A DNA stretch of 44,668 nt from Chloroflexota bacterium (GCA_016875735.1 VGOW01000030.1:1-44668); one strand, 5' to 3'. Shown: positions 21,625 through 30,790, numbered from the stretch's first letter. A program made the numbers and translations. Notes: a model not told the origin generated them from the sequence alone.

Positions 21625-24048
21625 ATGCGCGATTGGAAACTCACCCACGCCGACCCGCTCGCTCTGCGCCTCGCCGCCGACGCGCGCTTCGGCCCCACCG
21701 ATTACGCCGACGATCAGATTTGGGAACTGACTCTCGCAGGCGGCGACCCGGCGGCGGTGTCCCTGCGCACAACGTACGGACTGCGCGCCCGCGAGATGCG
21801 ACTCTTCCCCGCCTTCCGTGAAGGCGACTCCCTCATCACCGATCCCGATCAGTTTGCCGCGCCGCCCGTCGTTCACCACTTCGCCGTCAACCGCATTCAG
21901 TTTTCGTTTTCGCCGCTCGGCGGCATTCACGTTCACGCCGATTATTGGTGCCCCGACTCGCACACCGTCGCCGGGCAGTTCACCGTGTCCAACGAAAGCA
22001 CGGCCACGCGATCCATCCGCCTCAAATTGTGCGCCATCCTTTTGCCAATGGAAAGCGGCGCAGTGATGGCCCCAACTCAACGCGGGCCCCTTTACACCCT
22101 CGAAGGGCAGACCGGCAACCTTGCCTCGATCATTCTTCTGGAAACGGGCATTCCCTCCGAACACAGCTCGTGGCCGGCCATTGTGCGCCCGCTCAGCCTC
22201 GTCCCCGGCGAATCGCAAACCGTCCGCTGGGTGCACGCGGCCCCCCCCTTCACCCCTCCCGCTTCGCGGGGGGGGATGGGGGGGGTAGAGCATTGCAAAG
22301 CGATCCTCGAAACCGGCTGGCCGATCCATTTTCAGAAAATCAAAGCCCTCAACGCCGACGTCCCCGAAATCGAAACCGGCGATCGCCAGTGGGACGCCGC
22401 CTTTGCCTTCGCTTACAAAGTTGCTCTGCAATCGTACGTCGGCCCCACCGCGCACCTGCCCTACCCCTCATTCATCTTCGCCCGCAACCCCAACAAAGGC
22501 TATTCCCTGCGCGGCGATGGGAGCGATCACGCATGGCAATGGGATGGGCAAGTGGCGACCGAAGCCTACGTGAACCTGCCGCAGATCGCGCAAGCCGCGC
22601 CCGAACTCGCCAAAGGAATCATCCGCAACTACATCGCCGTGCAAGAGCCGGACGGCTTTATCGATTGGAAACCCGGCCTCGCCGGGCAACGCAACCGCGC
22701 CCTCTGCATTCCACTGCTCGCCACCCTCTCGTGGATCATTTACGAATACACCGAAGACCGCGACTTCATCGCCGAAGTGTACGAGCCGCTCAAACGATTC
22801 GTGGCCGTGTGGTTCACCGAGCGGTACGACCGCGATCAGGACGGCCTGCCCGAATGGAGCCACACCATCCAATCGGCCTTCGACGAGTGCCCATCGTTCT
22901 GCCGTTGGGTGAAGTGGAGTCAGCCCGCCGACATCTCCCTCGCCGAGTCGCCGGACCTCGCTTCGTATCTGTACCGCGAACTGCGCTCGCTGATCAAAAT
23001 GGCGCACACCCTCGATCTCGACGAAGACACGCCGCCGCTGGCCGCCCGCGCCGACATGATCCGCATCGCCGTCAATGCCATGTGGCGCGACGACACCGCT
23101 TCATATCATTACGCGGACCTCGAGACTCACGAGTCGCCTCGCGGACACGAGTTGGCGCGCATCACAGCGCAAAATGAAGTCGTCCGTTGCGAAGTCCATC
23201 AGAAGTTCGCGCCGTCGGCGCGGGTGTTGGTGACGATCGTCGGGGATCGAGAGGCGGCGCCCCCGTCGGTGGCGGTCGCCATTCACGGGCGGGGGCGGCG
23301 CGGCCGCCATCGCATCGAAACGCTGGCGCCGCGACGGCTGGCGTGGTATTGGGGCGTCGGCTCAGTCACCAGCGACAAACTTTACGCCGAAGTGGAAGCG
23401 GTGGAAGTGAGCGGCATGCCGCGTGGATGGGAAGTGATCATCGGCACGGTGGATTACACGCGGCAGGATCAAACGTTGCTTCTGCCGATTTGGGCCGGGC
23501 TGGCGCGGGGCGACCGGCTCGAGTCGCTCGTTCGCAAAACGATCACCGACCCCGACCGCTATTGGCGAGCGTACGGCATCCCCAATTGCGCCGCCACCGA
23601 CCCGGCCTTTGCGCCCGACAATCGCAACGGAAGCGGCGGGGTGTGGATGATGTGGAACACGATGATCGGCGAGGGGCTGGCCGACAGCGGTTACACCGCC
23701 GAGTCCGCCGAACTGATTCGCAGACTCATGGAGGCGATGATCCATTCGCTGAAAACAGAGAAGGCCTTTCGTGAGGCCTACAACTGCGACAAGCCGGAAG
23801 GCATCGGCGAGCGCGATTATTTGTGGGGCGTCGCGCCAGTGCATTTGTTTTTGCGAACGGCGGGCATCCGCATTGTCTCGCCGCGCAAAGTGTGGGTGCG
23901 GGGGTTCAATCCGTTTCCGTGGCCGGTGCGCGTGAGTTGGCGCGGGGTGACGGTGACGAAAACCGAAACGATGACGCTGGTGAAGTTTCCGTCGGGGAAA
24001 GAAGCAGCGGTGACCACAGAGGCCGAGCAGTTCATCGAAGATACTTGA
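21625..24048 (+). CDS. large six-hairpin glycoside hydrolase, MGH1/GH63-like
   Basis: 807 residues, no signal peptide, so probably cytoplasmic. An N-terminal beta-sandwich (to ~235) has VAGQFTVSNES. The central (alpha/alpha)6 barrel (~245-530 and ~640-760) has a candidate acidic motif in RGDGSDHAWQWDGQVATEAYVN and YDRDQDGLPEWSH, and late GSGGVWMMWNTMIGEGLADSGY and NCDKPEGIGERDYLWG. A C-terminal beta domain follows. The pattern is that of glucosidases and mannosylglycerate hydrolases of clan GH-G; the exact sugar is not known. Residues about 206-221 come from an in-frame palindrome inside the N-terminal domain. Confidence 0.75.
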   Translation: MRDWKLTHADPLALRLAADARFGPTDYADDQIWELTLAGGDPAAVSLRTTYGLRAREMRLFPAFREGDSLITDPDQFAAPPVVHHFAVNRIQFSFSPLGGIHVHADYWCPDSHTVAGQFTVSNESTATRSIRLKLCAILLPMESGAVMAPTQRGPLYTLEGQTGNLASIILLETGIPSEHSSWPAIVRPLSLVPGESQTVRWVHAAPPFTPPASRGGMGGVEHCKAILETGWPIHFQKIKALNADVPEIETGDRQWDAAFAFAYKVALQSYVGPTAHLPYPSFIFARNPNKGYSLRGDGSDHAWQWDGQVATEAYVNLPQIAQAAPELAKGIIRNYIAVQEPDGFIDWKPGLAGQRNRALCIPLLATLSWIIYEYTEDRDFIAEVYEPLKRFVAVWFTERYDRDQDGLPEWSHTIQSAFDECPSFCRWVKWSQPADISLAESPDLASYLYRELRSLIKMAHTLDLDEDTPPLAARADMIRIAVNAMWRDDTASYHYADLETHESPRGHELARITAQNEVVRCEVHQKFAPSARVLVTIVGDREAAPPSVAVAIHGRGRRGRHRIETLAPRRLAWYWGVGSVTSDKLYAEVEAVEVSGMPRGWEVIIGTVDYTRQDQTLLLPIWAGLARGDRLESLVRKTITDPDRYWRAYGIPNCAATDPAFAPDNRNGSGGVWMMWNTMIGEGLADSGYTAESAELIRRLMEAMIHSLKTEKAFREAYNCDKPEGIGERDYLWGVAPVHLFLRTAGIRIVSPRKVWVRGFNPFPWPVRVSWRGVTVTKTETMTLVKFPSGKEAAVTTEAEQFIEDT
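22241..22285. repeat. in-frame GC-rich palindrome inside the glycosidase gene
   Basis: Arm CCCCCCCCTTCACCCCTCCC then GCTTCGC loop then a G-rich arm (GGGGGGGGATGGGGGGGG). It inserts a Pro/Gly-rich APPFTPPASRGGMGGV stretch between two beta strands. Its long C and G runs are prone to length errors, yet the frame stays open on both sides. Confidence 0.75.
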
Positions 24049-24176
24049 CGGGCGAGGGAATGAGATTCTTCACGCCGCCTTTACGACTCTCCCCATTGCG
24101 CGGCGCAACTTTTCAACCCGATCAACCGATAAACATGGCGGGCGCATTGCGCCACATCACTTCTTGTGGAGGATGC

Positions 24177-24908
24177 ATGTCCAGCCAATCGCACTTCAGC
24201 CGCCGTTCGTTCCTCAAAACATCGGGCTTGGCCCTCTCGGCGCTCGCCGTCGGCGCGCGCGTCGGCGTCCCGCGCAAATCGGCCGCGTTTTCAGATTCGA
24301 TGTCCCCGCGCGCCGAAAAGATCGAAGCCAGCGAAGCGTTGGAGATGCTGATCGAGGGCAACCAACGATACGTCGAGTTCCATCTCGAGCATCCGCATCA
24401 AACGGAAGCGCGTTTGCTCGAAGTGTCCAAAGGCCAGAGCCCATTCGCCATCATCGTCGGTTGCGCCGACTCGCGCGTGCCGCCGGAGGTCGTGTTCGAT
24501 CAGGGTCTCGGCGATTTGTTCGTCGTGCGCATCGCCGGCAACATCATCGACGACGCAATTTTGGGGAGCGTGGAATACGCCGCCGAGCATTTGCGCGCGC
24601 CGTTGGTGATGGTGTTGGGGCACGAAAACTGCGGCGCGGTGAAAGCGACAGTGGAAATTTTGGAAACGGGCGCCGCCGCGCCGGGACACATCGGCAGTCT
24701 GGTGAAGGCGATCACGCCTGCGGTTCAGGCGGCCAAAAGCGCAAAGGGCGATGTGGTGAACAACGCCGTAACCGCCAACGTGTTATGGGGAATGATGCAA
24801 CTGAAATCGGCTTCGCCCATCCTCACTGAATTGATCCACAAGCATGAACTGATGGTGGTGGGAGGCCGATACGATTTGGATACGGGCGAAGTGGCCGTGA
24901 TGCGGTAA
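24177..24908 (+). CDS. Tat-exported beta-carbonic anhydrase
   Basis: 243 residues. The N-terminus carries a twin-arginine signal, SRRSFLKTSGLALSALAVGA (residues 8-27). The mature part is a beta-class carbonic anhydrase: zinc ligands Cys96, His149 and Cys152, the Asp98-Arg100 pair in GCADSRVPPEVVFDQG, VVRIAGNI and GHENCGAV. It interconverts CO2 and bicarbonate outside the cytoplasmic membrane. The start at 24177 is set by GGAGG at 24168-24172. It has 128 bp to the glycosidase and probably its own promoter. The next gene converges with a one-base gap. Confidence 0.92.
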   Translation: MSSQSHFSRRSFLKTSGLALSALAVGARVGVPRKSAAFSDSMSPRAEKIEASEALEMLIEGNQRYVEFHLEHPHQTEARLLEVSKGQSPFAIIVGCADSRVPPEVVFDQGLGDLFVVRIAGNIIDDAILGSVEYAAEHLRAPLVMVLGHENCGAVKATVEILETGAAAPGHIGSLVKAITPAVQAAKSAKGDVVNNAVTANVLWGMMQLKSASPILTELIHKHELMVVGGRYDLDTGEVAVMR

Positions 24909-24909
24909 C

Positions 24910-26736
24910 CTATCCCGTCAGCTCCCTCACGTTCTCCACGATGATGAACACGCCCAGCGCGATGATGCCGAGCACGAGGAGCGGCAGGGCGAATTCATAG
25001 ATCAGCACGGCGGCGGCCAACAGGCTCAACCCCACCACCCCGCGCTGAATCATTTCTTTCGCCTCGCGCCGGAACAGCGCCTCGAGAAACGAAATGACGG
25101 CGACGAGGCTGACCAGCCCGTTGAGCCAGAATCGGGGGGCGGCGATGAGCATGATGATGAAGCCCAAAATGAGCAGGCCCACGCTGAGCGCGGCCCACGC
25201 TTCGGCCAGCCGACCCAATTGCTCGGTCTCCTCTGTCGAGGGGTGATGCGCCGTCTTGATGTGACTGCGCGCCGGGAGTCGTTCGCCGCTATTCACGCGG
25301 GCGCTGTACATCTCCAATGCTTCGAGCAATGCGTGATCGACCGCCGTGCGTTTGCGCAGCGCCTCGATGGACTCCGAAAGTTCGGTGATCTGTTTGAGGT
25401 GTTCGGCATGGTGCGGTTTGAAGTGCGGCGCGGCGAGCGTGGCCTCCGCCTCCAACCCCAGCGCGCGCAGTTGAGTCATTTTCTCGGCAACCTGCGTTTG
25501 TGACTCGGCCTCCCGCTTGCGAATCGCCTCACATCGCTCGGCGATGGCGGCGCTCAGATCAGAAGGCGGAGTCACTTTGTCGAGCCCGGCCCATCCCAGC
25601 GGGTCGAACCACGAACGGCGCACCGATCCATCACGATTGTATTTCGGCCCGGCGGGCGCGTTCTCGCCGGCAATCGGATCGCGCGCAAACAATCCCCACA
25701 AGCCGCGATAGTGATGCGTCCACGCCTGCGGATGATCGGGCGACCGATCGTGCGTGTCGGGCAATAGCCGCGCCTCCCACGATTTGTCGCCGCCCGGCCC
25801 GATCTTGAGTCCGTCGCCGCGCGCGTAATCCACGAACGGCACCACCAGCACGCCCGACGCTCGCGGTTTCTCTTTTTCGTTTTCTTCTTCGGCCTCGCCC
25901 TGCCGCAGAGTGCCGCGCCAAAACTTTTGCGCCGCGCGCACGAAGCGAGTGAGCGGCCCGCTGAACGGCAAGGCCACTTCGTGCATGTATTCGCCGGAGG
26001 AGAAGTACGAAGCATGCGACCCGGCTCCGGCAAAGATGATCGGGTGATCGCCTTCGCGCCGAAGTTCGGGATCATCCCAGCGGCGGCGCAAATCGTCGCC
26101 GGTGAAATCGTGCGAAGCGTAAGCCACCCACTGCGGCGCAAGGTCTTCGGATAGATAAACGATGATCTGCTCCCAATCGGACTCGTGATCGTTCACGCCG
26201 TAAAAACTGGAGCGCCAATCGTTCATGCAATAGAAGAACCAGTATTGCAGGCAGACGAATCCGCCCTGCCTCACCGCCCGGCCATAATAAACGTATCGCT
26301 CATCCTTTTCTTGAAGGCGCTGATACACATCGTGGGCCGCCGCCGCCGTGCCGCCGGGCACACGGCCTCGCAGAATGAGCGTGATCGAAAACAGGGCGTC
26401 GATGATGCGCGAGGTGAGTCCCACTCGCGCCAATCGCCCGCGCGACCGTTTGAACGCCCGTCTCTGTTTCGCCACAAACCGCGCCGCTTCGAACGGCGTG
26501 AGCGCTTCGACGAATCGCAAGTAATGCACTGCGCCGTGCGGAGCCGGGCGCGGCTCGGCCAGTTTGGCGAGCGTGAGTTGAGTTTCGGGCACGAGCCGCT
26601 CCGGCGGCTCGTCGGGGCAGGCCTCCCATAACGAGCACTCGGACACATAGCGATCGACGTCCATTGGGAAAAAATGTTCGCCCTGAGTAAAACGGACGAC
26701 CGGCTCGAATCGGCGGAGCAATTCCAGATCGCTCAT
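24910..26736 (-). CDS. Vps62-like membrane-anchored protein
   Basis: 608 residues from the ATG at 26736; a GTG at 26742 is possible too, but AAGG stands at the right distance before the ATG. The N-terminal domain (1-340) has FTQGEHFFPMDVDRYVSECS, FVCLQYWFFYCMNDWRSSFYGVNDHESDWEQIIVYL, WVAYASHDFTGDDLRRRWDD and IIFAGAGSHASYF, a pattern shared with Vps62-like proteins of actinobacteria. A helical stretch (~400-500) leads to four C-terminal membrane helices. The large domain should face the cytoplasm. Function is not known; the His/Glu/Asp-rich motifs would allow a metal site. Confidence 0.75.
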   Translation of the reverse strand: MSDLELLRRFEPVVRFTQGEHFFPMDVDRYVSECSLWEACPDEPPERLVPETQLTLAKLAEPRPAPHGAVHYLRFVEALTPFEAARFVAKQRRAFKRSRGRLARVGLTSRIIDALFSITLILRGRVPGGTAAAAHDVYQRLQEKDERYVYYGRAVRQGGFVCLQYWFFYCMNDWRSSFYGVNDHESDWEQIIVYLSEDLAPQWVAYASHDFTGDDLRRRWDDPELRREGDHPIIFAGAGSHASYFSSGEYMHEVALPFSGPLTRFVRAAQKFWRGTLRQGEAEEENEKEKPRASGVLVVPFVDYARGDGLKIGPGGDKSWEARLLPDTHDRSPDHPQAWTHHYRGLWGLFARDPIAGENAPAGPKYNRDGSVRRSWFDPLGWAGLDKVTPPSDLSAAIAERCEAIRKREAESQTQVAEKMTQLRALGLEAEATLAAPHFKPHHAEHLKQITELSESIEALRKRTAVDHALLEALEMYSARVNSGERLPARSHIKTAHHPSTEETEQLGRLAEAWAALSVGLLILGFIIMLIAAPRFWLNGLVSLVAVISFLEALFRREAKEMIQRGVVGLSLLAAAVLIYEFALPLLVLGIIALGVFIIVENVRELTG

Positions 26737-26738
26737 AC

Positions 26739-27194
26739 TCACCTTCCGAACTGCCCCTCAGTGATCACCCGATGCGCGCGATAGAAGATTTGAATCTCGC
26801 GCTGGTTGAGAAGAAACGTAATGGCGATGGCCGCCGCCATGCCCACGTAAAACATGATGTTGGCCTGCCGATTGAAATACGCGCCGAGCGCCAACGCGAA
26901 AATCGCGCCCTCGAGCGTGAGCGCCGCCGTCCACGACCACGGGCGGCCCCGCCGCAACCCCACGCCGATGATCACCGAAGCCACGCCCAAAACACACCAG
27001 GTGCCCACCAACAGCCACATCGTCACCAGCCGTTCGGGGTGCATTAGTCCCTGCCGCGCCAAACTCTGAAAGAAGAGGAATGCTTGCTTGGTGTGCAAAC
27101 CGTACAGCGCAAAATAGGTGAGATAGATGGCCGCTTGGCCGAAGTATAGCAACACCAATATCAGCAACAATCGAGGCCGCTTCGCGTCTTTCAT
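26739..27194 (-). CDS. four-helix membrane protein
   Basis: 151 residues with four hydrophobic segments: LLLILVLLYFGQAAIYLTYF, LVTMWLLVGTWCVLGVASVII, WTAALTLEGAIFALALGAYF and IMFYVGMAAAIAITFLL. It has short loops and a C-terminal NQREIQIFYRAHRV tail. It starts 2 bases behind the DUF218 stop (an upstream ATG at 27206 would overlap it) and ends at the start of the Vps62-like gene, so all three are one operon. No family is recognised with confidence. Confidence 0.75.
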   Translation of the reverse strand: MKDAKRPRLLLILVLLYFGQAAIYLTYFALYGLHTKQAFLFFQSLARQGLMHPERLVTMWLLVGTWCVLGVASVIIGVGLRRGRPWSWTAALTLEGAIFALALGAYFNRQANIMFYVGMAAAIAITFLLNQREIQIFYRAHRVITEGQFGR

Positions 27195-27196
27195 CG

Positions 27197-27835
27197 TCAG
27201 CCGCATCCTTTCAACAAGTTGATCCCGAGTTTGACGTACTCCTGCCCGACCACAATGATCCCGCGATCTTCCGTCCACCATCGATCGGGGTCGAACCACG
27301 AGGGGTTGGCCGCCGCCGTGATCACGTCTGCTTCCGCCGCCCCTTTTTGGAACAGCCACTCGGCGCGGCGGGTGTGAAAAGGATCCGTCACAATAATGAC
27401 TCTTTTTGCGCCGGAGGGCAACTGGGCAACCGCCAGCCGCGCATCGTCGCAGGTGGAGGAACTGCCATCGATGGCGATAATGGCCGACTCGGGCACGCCG
27501 AGCCGCAGCAGTTCGGCCAAGGAGAGAGTCGCCCACGTGGCATCGGGCAGGCCCGGCAACGGAATCTTGTCGCCGGTGGTGATGATGATCGGCGCCCAGC
27601 CTTCGGCCCACAATCGCGCCGCCGTTGCGTCGCGCTCGCCGTTGCCGCCGCCCAGCACGACGATGGCGTCTGCTTTCTGCAACGGCTCGTCCACAATGAG
27701 CGCGCGGGCAATGAGCGGCAGCCACAATGGATGCAGGGTGATGATGGCGGCGAGTCCGAGCAACACGCCGCCCAGCGCGCGCCGCGCCTTGCGTTTGGGG
27801 ATGAGAATGAAATCGGACGACTGGACGAGAGGCAT
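27197..27835 (-). CDS. DUF218 (YdcF/ElyC-like) family protein
   Basis: 212 residues. One N-terminal membrane helix (about 20-45) is followed by the DUF218 domain: ADAIVVLGGGNGERDATAARLWAEGWAPIIITTGD, LLRLGVPESAIIAIDGSSSTCDDARLAVAQL and VIIVTDPFHTRRAEWLF. Members act in envelope polysaccharide or cofactor-related steps (ElyC and SanA in E. coli), with the domain outside the cytoplasm; the exact reaction here is unknown. It has a -10 (TATACT) 11 bases before the ATG and no Shine-Dalgarno. Confidence 0.88.
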   Translation of the reverse strand: MPLVQSSDFILIPKRKARRALGGVLLGLAAIITLHPLWLPLIARALIVDEPLQKADAIVVLGGGNGERDATAARLWAEGWAPIIITTGDKIPLPGLPDATWATLSLAELLRLGVPESAIIAIDGSSSTCDDARLAVAQLPSGAKRVIIVTDPFHTRRAEWLFQKGAAEADVITAAANPSWFDPDRWWTEDRGIIVVGQEYVKLGINLLKGCG

Positions 27836-27846
27836 GTGCGGCGGGA

Positions 27847-27880
27847 AGTATAAACAAAAAAGCCCCCGCGTGCGGGGGCT
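27847..27880 (-). terminator. terminator of the lipoprotein gene merged with the DUF218 promoter
   Basis: AGCCCCCGC/GCGGGGGCT (27861-27880) followed on the minus strand by TTTTTT is a strong Rho-independent terminator. Directly after the T-run comes TATACT (minus strand, 27847-27852), the -10 of the next gene, so one transcript ends where the next begins. Confidence 0.85.
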
Positions 27881-27923
27881 GATCTGGCGGCGACGGTTTC
27901 ATTCGTCGTCATTCGTCGGTCGT

Positions 27924-28571
27924 CTACTTCACCGCCGTGACAATGAAATCGTCGAAGTTCGCTTGGGCGGTGTCGTCTTGCTCCGTCCACGCGAACACAC
28001 CCACGTCGCCGGTCGTGTAAGTTGAATCGGCCACCGACGCGATCTGCTTGCCGTCCACATACAGCGTCAACGTGCCGTTGGCGCAGTCGGCGCCGATGCG
28101 GTACGAGGCGGCGCTGTCGGCAATGTCGCTTGATTCGTCCCACAAGTTGTCATTGGTGAGAAATATGTCTTCACTGCCGGGCACGGTTTTGGCGATGGCA
28201 TAATCGCCCGCCGAGTTGATGGCGAAGTAGTAGAAGTTGTTCTGATCTTGATAGTTGCAGATGATCCCGAACGGAGTGCCCAATCCGCCGCCCACATTCT
28301 TCGCCGTCACTTCGATGTGAACATTGGAGAGGGTGGGCTCGTTGGCCGTGCTCCAAATGATCCAGCCGGTCTCGAACACTTGAACCGCCAATTCGCCGTT
28401 GACGTACTCCACTGCGCTGGTGCTGTCGGAGCCGGTGCCCCAACCGCTTTCGCTGTTGGAAAAGTCATCTTTGAACAGTGCGCCGTCACTGCCGGGCAAA
28501 CTGGGCACGGCGCACGCCAGCGCCGCCACCGCCTGCAACAACGCAGGCACCAACCACAATCGTTTGTTCAT
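27924..28571 (-). CDS. lipoprotein with a concanavalin/LamG-like beta-sandwich
   Basis: 215 residues. The lipobox is AALAC (Cys20). The mature part has FKDDFSNSESGWGTGSDS, YVNGELAVQVFETGWIIWST, VHIEVTAKNVGG, FGIICNYQDQNNFYYFAINSAGDYAI, YRIGADCANGTLTLYVDGKQIASVADSTYTTGDVGVFAW and FDDFIVTAVK. This is the strand order of LamG/3-keto-disaccharide-hydrolase-like domains, often carbohydrate-binding. It should sit on the outer face of the membrane. AAGGAG precedes the ATG. Divergent from thrC. Confidence 0.82.
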   Translation of the reverse strand: MNKRLWLVPALLQAVAALACAVPSLPGSDGALFKDDFSNSESGWGTGSDSTSAVEYVNGELAVQVFETGWIIWSTANEPTLSNVHIEVTAKNVGGGLGTPFGIICNYQDQNNFYYFAINSAGDYAIAKTVPGSEDIFLTNDNLWDESSDIADSAASYRIGADCANGTLTLYVDGKQIASVADSTYTTGDVGVFAWTEQDDTAQANFDDFIVTAVK

Positions 28572-28605
28572 CGCGCTCTCCTTTGTGAGTGAGATAAAAG
28601 CCGCG

Positions 28606-28614
28606 TGCTATAAT
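28606..28614 (+). promoter_or_regulatory. extended -10 promoter of thrC, predicted leaderless
   Basis: TGCTATAAT, identical to the element before the double-HTH gene, ends 7 bases before the ATG at 28622. There is no Shine-Dalgarno. Confidence 0.65.
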
Positions 28615-28621
28615 CGGCGGC

Positions 28622-29677
28622 ATGTCCTCTTGGCCCGGCATTATCGCATACTATCGTGAGCATCTCAAGGTTGACCATCGGGCTACCCCCATCACATTAC
28701 TCGAAGGCAACACGCCTCTCATTCCTGCGCCGCGCCTCGCCGCCGAGATCGCGCCCGGCTTCGATCTCTTCCTCAAATACGAAGGGCTGAACCCCACCGG
28801 CTCGTTCAAAGATCGCGGCATGACGGCGGCCATCACTCAAGCCGCGTTCGAGGGTGCGCGCGCCACCATTTGCGCCAGCACCGGCAATACGGCGGCGGCC
28901 GCGGCGGCTTATTCCTCGCGCGCCGGGATGCGCTGTTTCGTGCTCGTGCCCGAAGGCAAAGTGGCGGCGGGCAAAATTGCCGGCGCGTTGGCTTATGGCG
29001 CGGAAGTGATTCAAATCAAAGGCTCGTTCGACGACGCGCTGACGATGGTGCGCGAGATTTCCGAGAAGCGGCCCGTCGCCCTCGTCAACTCGCTCAACCC
29101 GTACCGCCTCGAAGGGCAGAAGACCGCCGCCTTCGAGATTTGCGATTCGCTGGGCCGCGCGCCCGATTGGCTCTGCCTGCCGGTGGGCAACGCCGGAAAC
29201 ATCAGCGCGTATTGGATGGGCTTCTGCGAGTATCACGCCAACGGCAAAGCCGCCGCGCGCCCGCGTATGCTCGGCGCGCAGGCCGCCGGAGCCGCGCCGC
29301 TTGTGCTCGGCCACCCGGTCGAGAACCCGGAGACGGTCGCCACCGCGATTCGCATTGGCCGCCCGGCGCGCGGCGAGCAGGCCCTGCAGGCCGCCGAAGA
29401 GTCGAATGGCCGAATCATCGCCGTGACCGATGACGAGATTCTGACGATGTGGCGGCGTCTCGCGCGCGAAGGCATTTTTGTGGAGCCGGCCTCCGCCGCC
29501 GGAGTGGCGGGGCTGGCGAAAGAATCGCGCGAGGGCCGACTCAATCTATCCGGAGCGACCGTCGTCGCCGTCGTCACCGGGCACGGACTCAAAGACCCCG
29601 ACGCCGTGATCCAGCGCGCGCCGGAAATGAAAATCATTCCTGCCGAAGTAGAGGCGTTGGATAAACTGATTGGCTAA
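28622..29677 (+). CDS. thrC: threonine synthase
   Basis: 351 residues, the short form of the enzyme that turns O-phosphohomoserine into threonine with PLP. GNTPLIPAPRLA is at 29-40. The Schiff-base Lys lies in PTGSFKDRGM, followed by CASTGNTAAAAAAYSSRAG, which holds the phosphate of PLP. LVNSLNPYRLEGQKTAAFEI and LPVGNAGNISAYWMGFCEY are typical of the family. The next gene is homoserine kinase, the preceding step, so the pair covers the end of threonine synthesis. Confidence 0.95.
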   Translation: MSSWPGIIAYYREHLKVDHRATPITLLEGNTPLIPAPRLAAEIAPGFDLFLKYEGLNPTGSFKDRGMTAAITQAAFEGARATICASTGNTAAAAAAYSSRAGMRCFVLVPEGKVAAGKIAGALAYGAEVIQIKGSFDDALTMVREISEKRPVALVNSLNPYRLEGQKTAAFEICDSLGRAPDWLCLPVGNAGNISAYWMGFCEYHANGKAAARPRMLGAQAAGAAPLVLGHPVENPETVATAIRIGRPARGEQALQAAEESNGRIIAVTDDEILTMWRRLAREGIFVEPASAAGVAGLAKESREGRLNLSGATVVAVVTGHGLKDPDAVIQRAPEMKIIPAEVEALDKLIG

Positions 29678-29806
29678 TTGCTGAATGCGGAATACGGAAT
29701 ACGAACTGCATACGACTTACGCAGTTCAACTCTTTCTTACCCACGCATTGCGCGAATTTCTCGAATTGTTCGCCTCGCACTTCGTGCTATTCGTGAAGTT
29801 CGTGGG
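29678..29806. repeat. repeat-rich gap between thrC and thrB with a long hairpin
   Basis: GAATGCG-GAATACG-GAATACG units follow the thrC stop. A hairpin of about 30-base imperfect arms then spans 29740-29806 (left CCCACGCATTGCGCGAATTT, right GAAGTTCGTGGG); its units are CGAATTTCT / CGTGCTATT type. A further TTCATC / TTCCGTATTCC block reaches thrB. No terminator-like T-run is present, so thrB may still be co-transcribed. Confidence 0.7.
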
Positions 29807-29874
29807 CCGTTTTTGGGCAACGGCATAACTCCTACTGCCTTCATCATTCCGCCTTCATCGTTCCGTATTCCCTC

Positions 29875-30789
29875 ATGCCTTCCCGCGTTCGCGTCCGCGT
29901 TCCCGCCTCCACCGCCAACCTCGGCCCCGGCTTCGATTGTCTCGGCCTCGCCATCGGACTCTACACGACGGTGGAAATGAGTCTGCTCGAGCCGGGCGAG
30001 GGCTTGCAATTCGAAATGGTGGGCGAGGGCGCGGGGCGAGTGGCCGGCGACACGAACAACCTCATCATTCGTTCGGCCAACTCAGTCTGGGAAGCGACGG
30101 GGCAGGGGCCGGTGGCGATGTCGGTGAAAGTGATCAACGACATCCCGCTCGGGATGGGAATGGGCTCGAGCGCGGCGGCGGCGGTATCCGGTGTGGTGGC
30201 CGCCAACGCGCTGGCCGGCGGAGTCCTATCCCGATCCGATCTTCTCCGCCGCGCGGCTCATCTCGAAGGCCACCCCGATAATGCGGCGGCGGCATTGTTC
30301 GGCGGGCTGGTGATGGTGAGCGCGGTGGGCGAAGAATTGATGTGGGCCACACCGACCATCGCGCCGTTGAAAGTCGCCATTGCCATGCCCGGCGTGCGGC
30401 TCTCCACTGCCGAAGCGCGCGAAGCCCTGCCGAAGCAAGTGCCGATGCAGGATGCCGTGTTCAACATCGGGCGCACGGCGTTCGTGGTTCGGGCGCTGGA
30501 GACGGGCGATTATGAAATGCTCGGTTGGGCGATGACCGATAAACTGCATCAGCCCTATCGCCGCAAACTCATTCCCGGATTCGATGCGGCAGTGAGCGCG
30601 GCGCGAACAGCGGGCGCGGCGGCGGTGGCCCTCAGCGGCGCGGGCCCCAGCGTGGCCGCCTTCGCGCCCAACGGGCACGAGAAGATCGCCGAGGCCATGA
30701 AGATTGCCTTTGAGTTATCGGGCGTGAGCTGCCGCACGTTTGTGTTGCCGGTAGATCGGCAGGGCGTGCAGATCAGTGTGGTAGGGTGA
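29875..30789 (+). CDS. thrB: homoserine kinase
   Basis: 304 residues of the GHMP kinase family. It phosphorylates homoserine with ATP. VRVPASTANLGPGFDCLGLAI is the N-terminal substrate region, IPLGMGMGSSAAAAVSGVVAAN the glycine/serine-rich ATP loop (residues about 92-113), HLEGHPDNAAAALFGGLV the third motif, and GAAAVALSGAGPSVAAFAP the C-terminal one. It is followed by a strong terminator. Confidence 0.95.
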   Translation: MPSRVRVRVPASTANLGPGFDCLGLAIGLYTTVEMSLLEPGEGLQFEMVGEGAGRVAGDTNNLIIRSANSVWEATGQGPVAMSVKVINDIPLGMGMGSSAAAAVSGVVAANALAGGVLSRSDLLRRAAHLEGHPDNAAAALFGGLVMVSAVGEELMWATPTIAPLKVAIAMPGVRLSTAEAREALPKQVPMQDAVFNIGRTAFVVRALETGDYEMLGWAMTDKLHQPYRRKLIPGFDAAVSAARTAGAAAVALSGAGPSVAAFAPNGHEKIAEAMKIAFELSGVSCRTFVLPVDRQGVQISVVG

Positions 30790-30790
30790 G

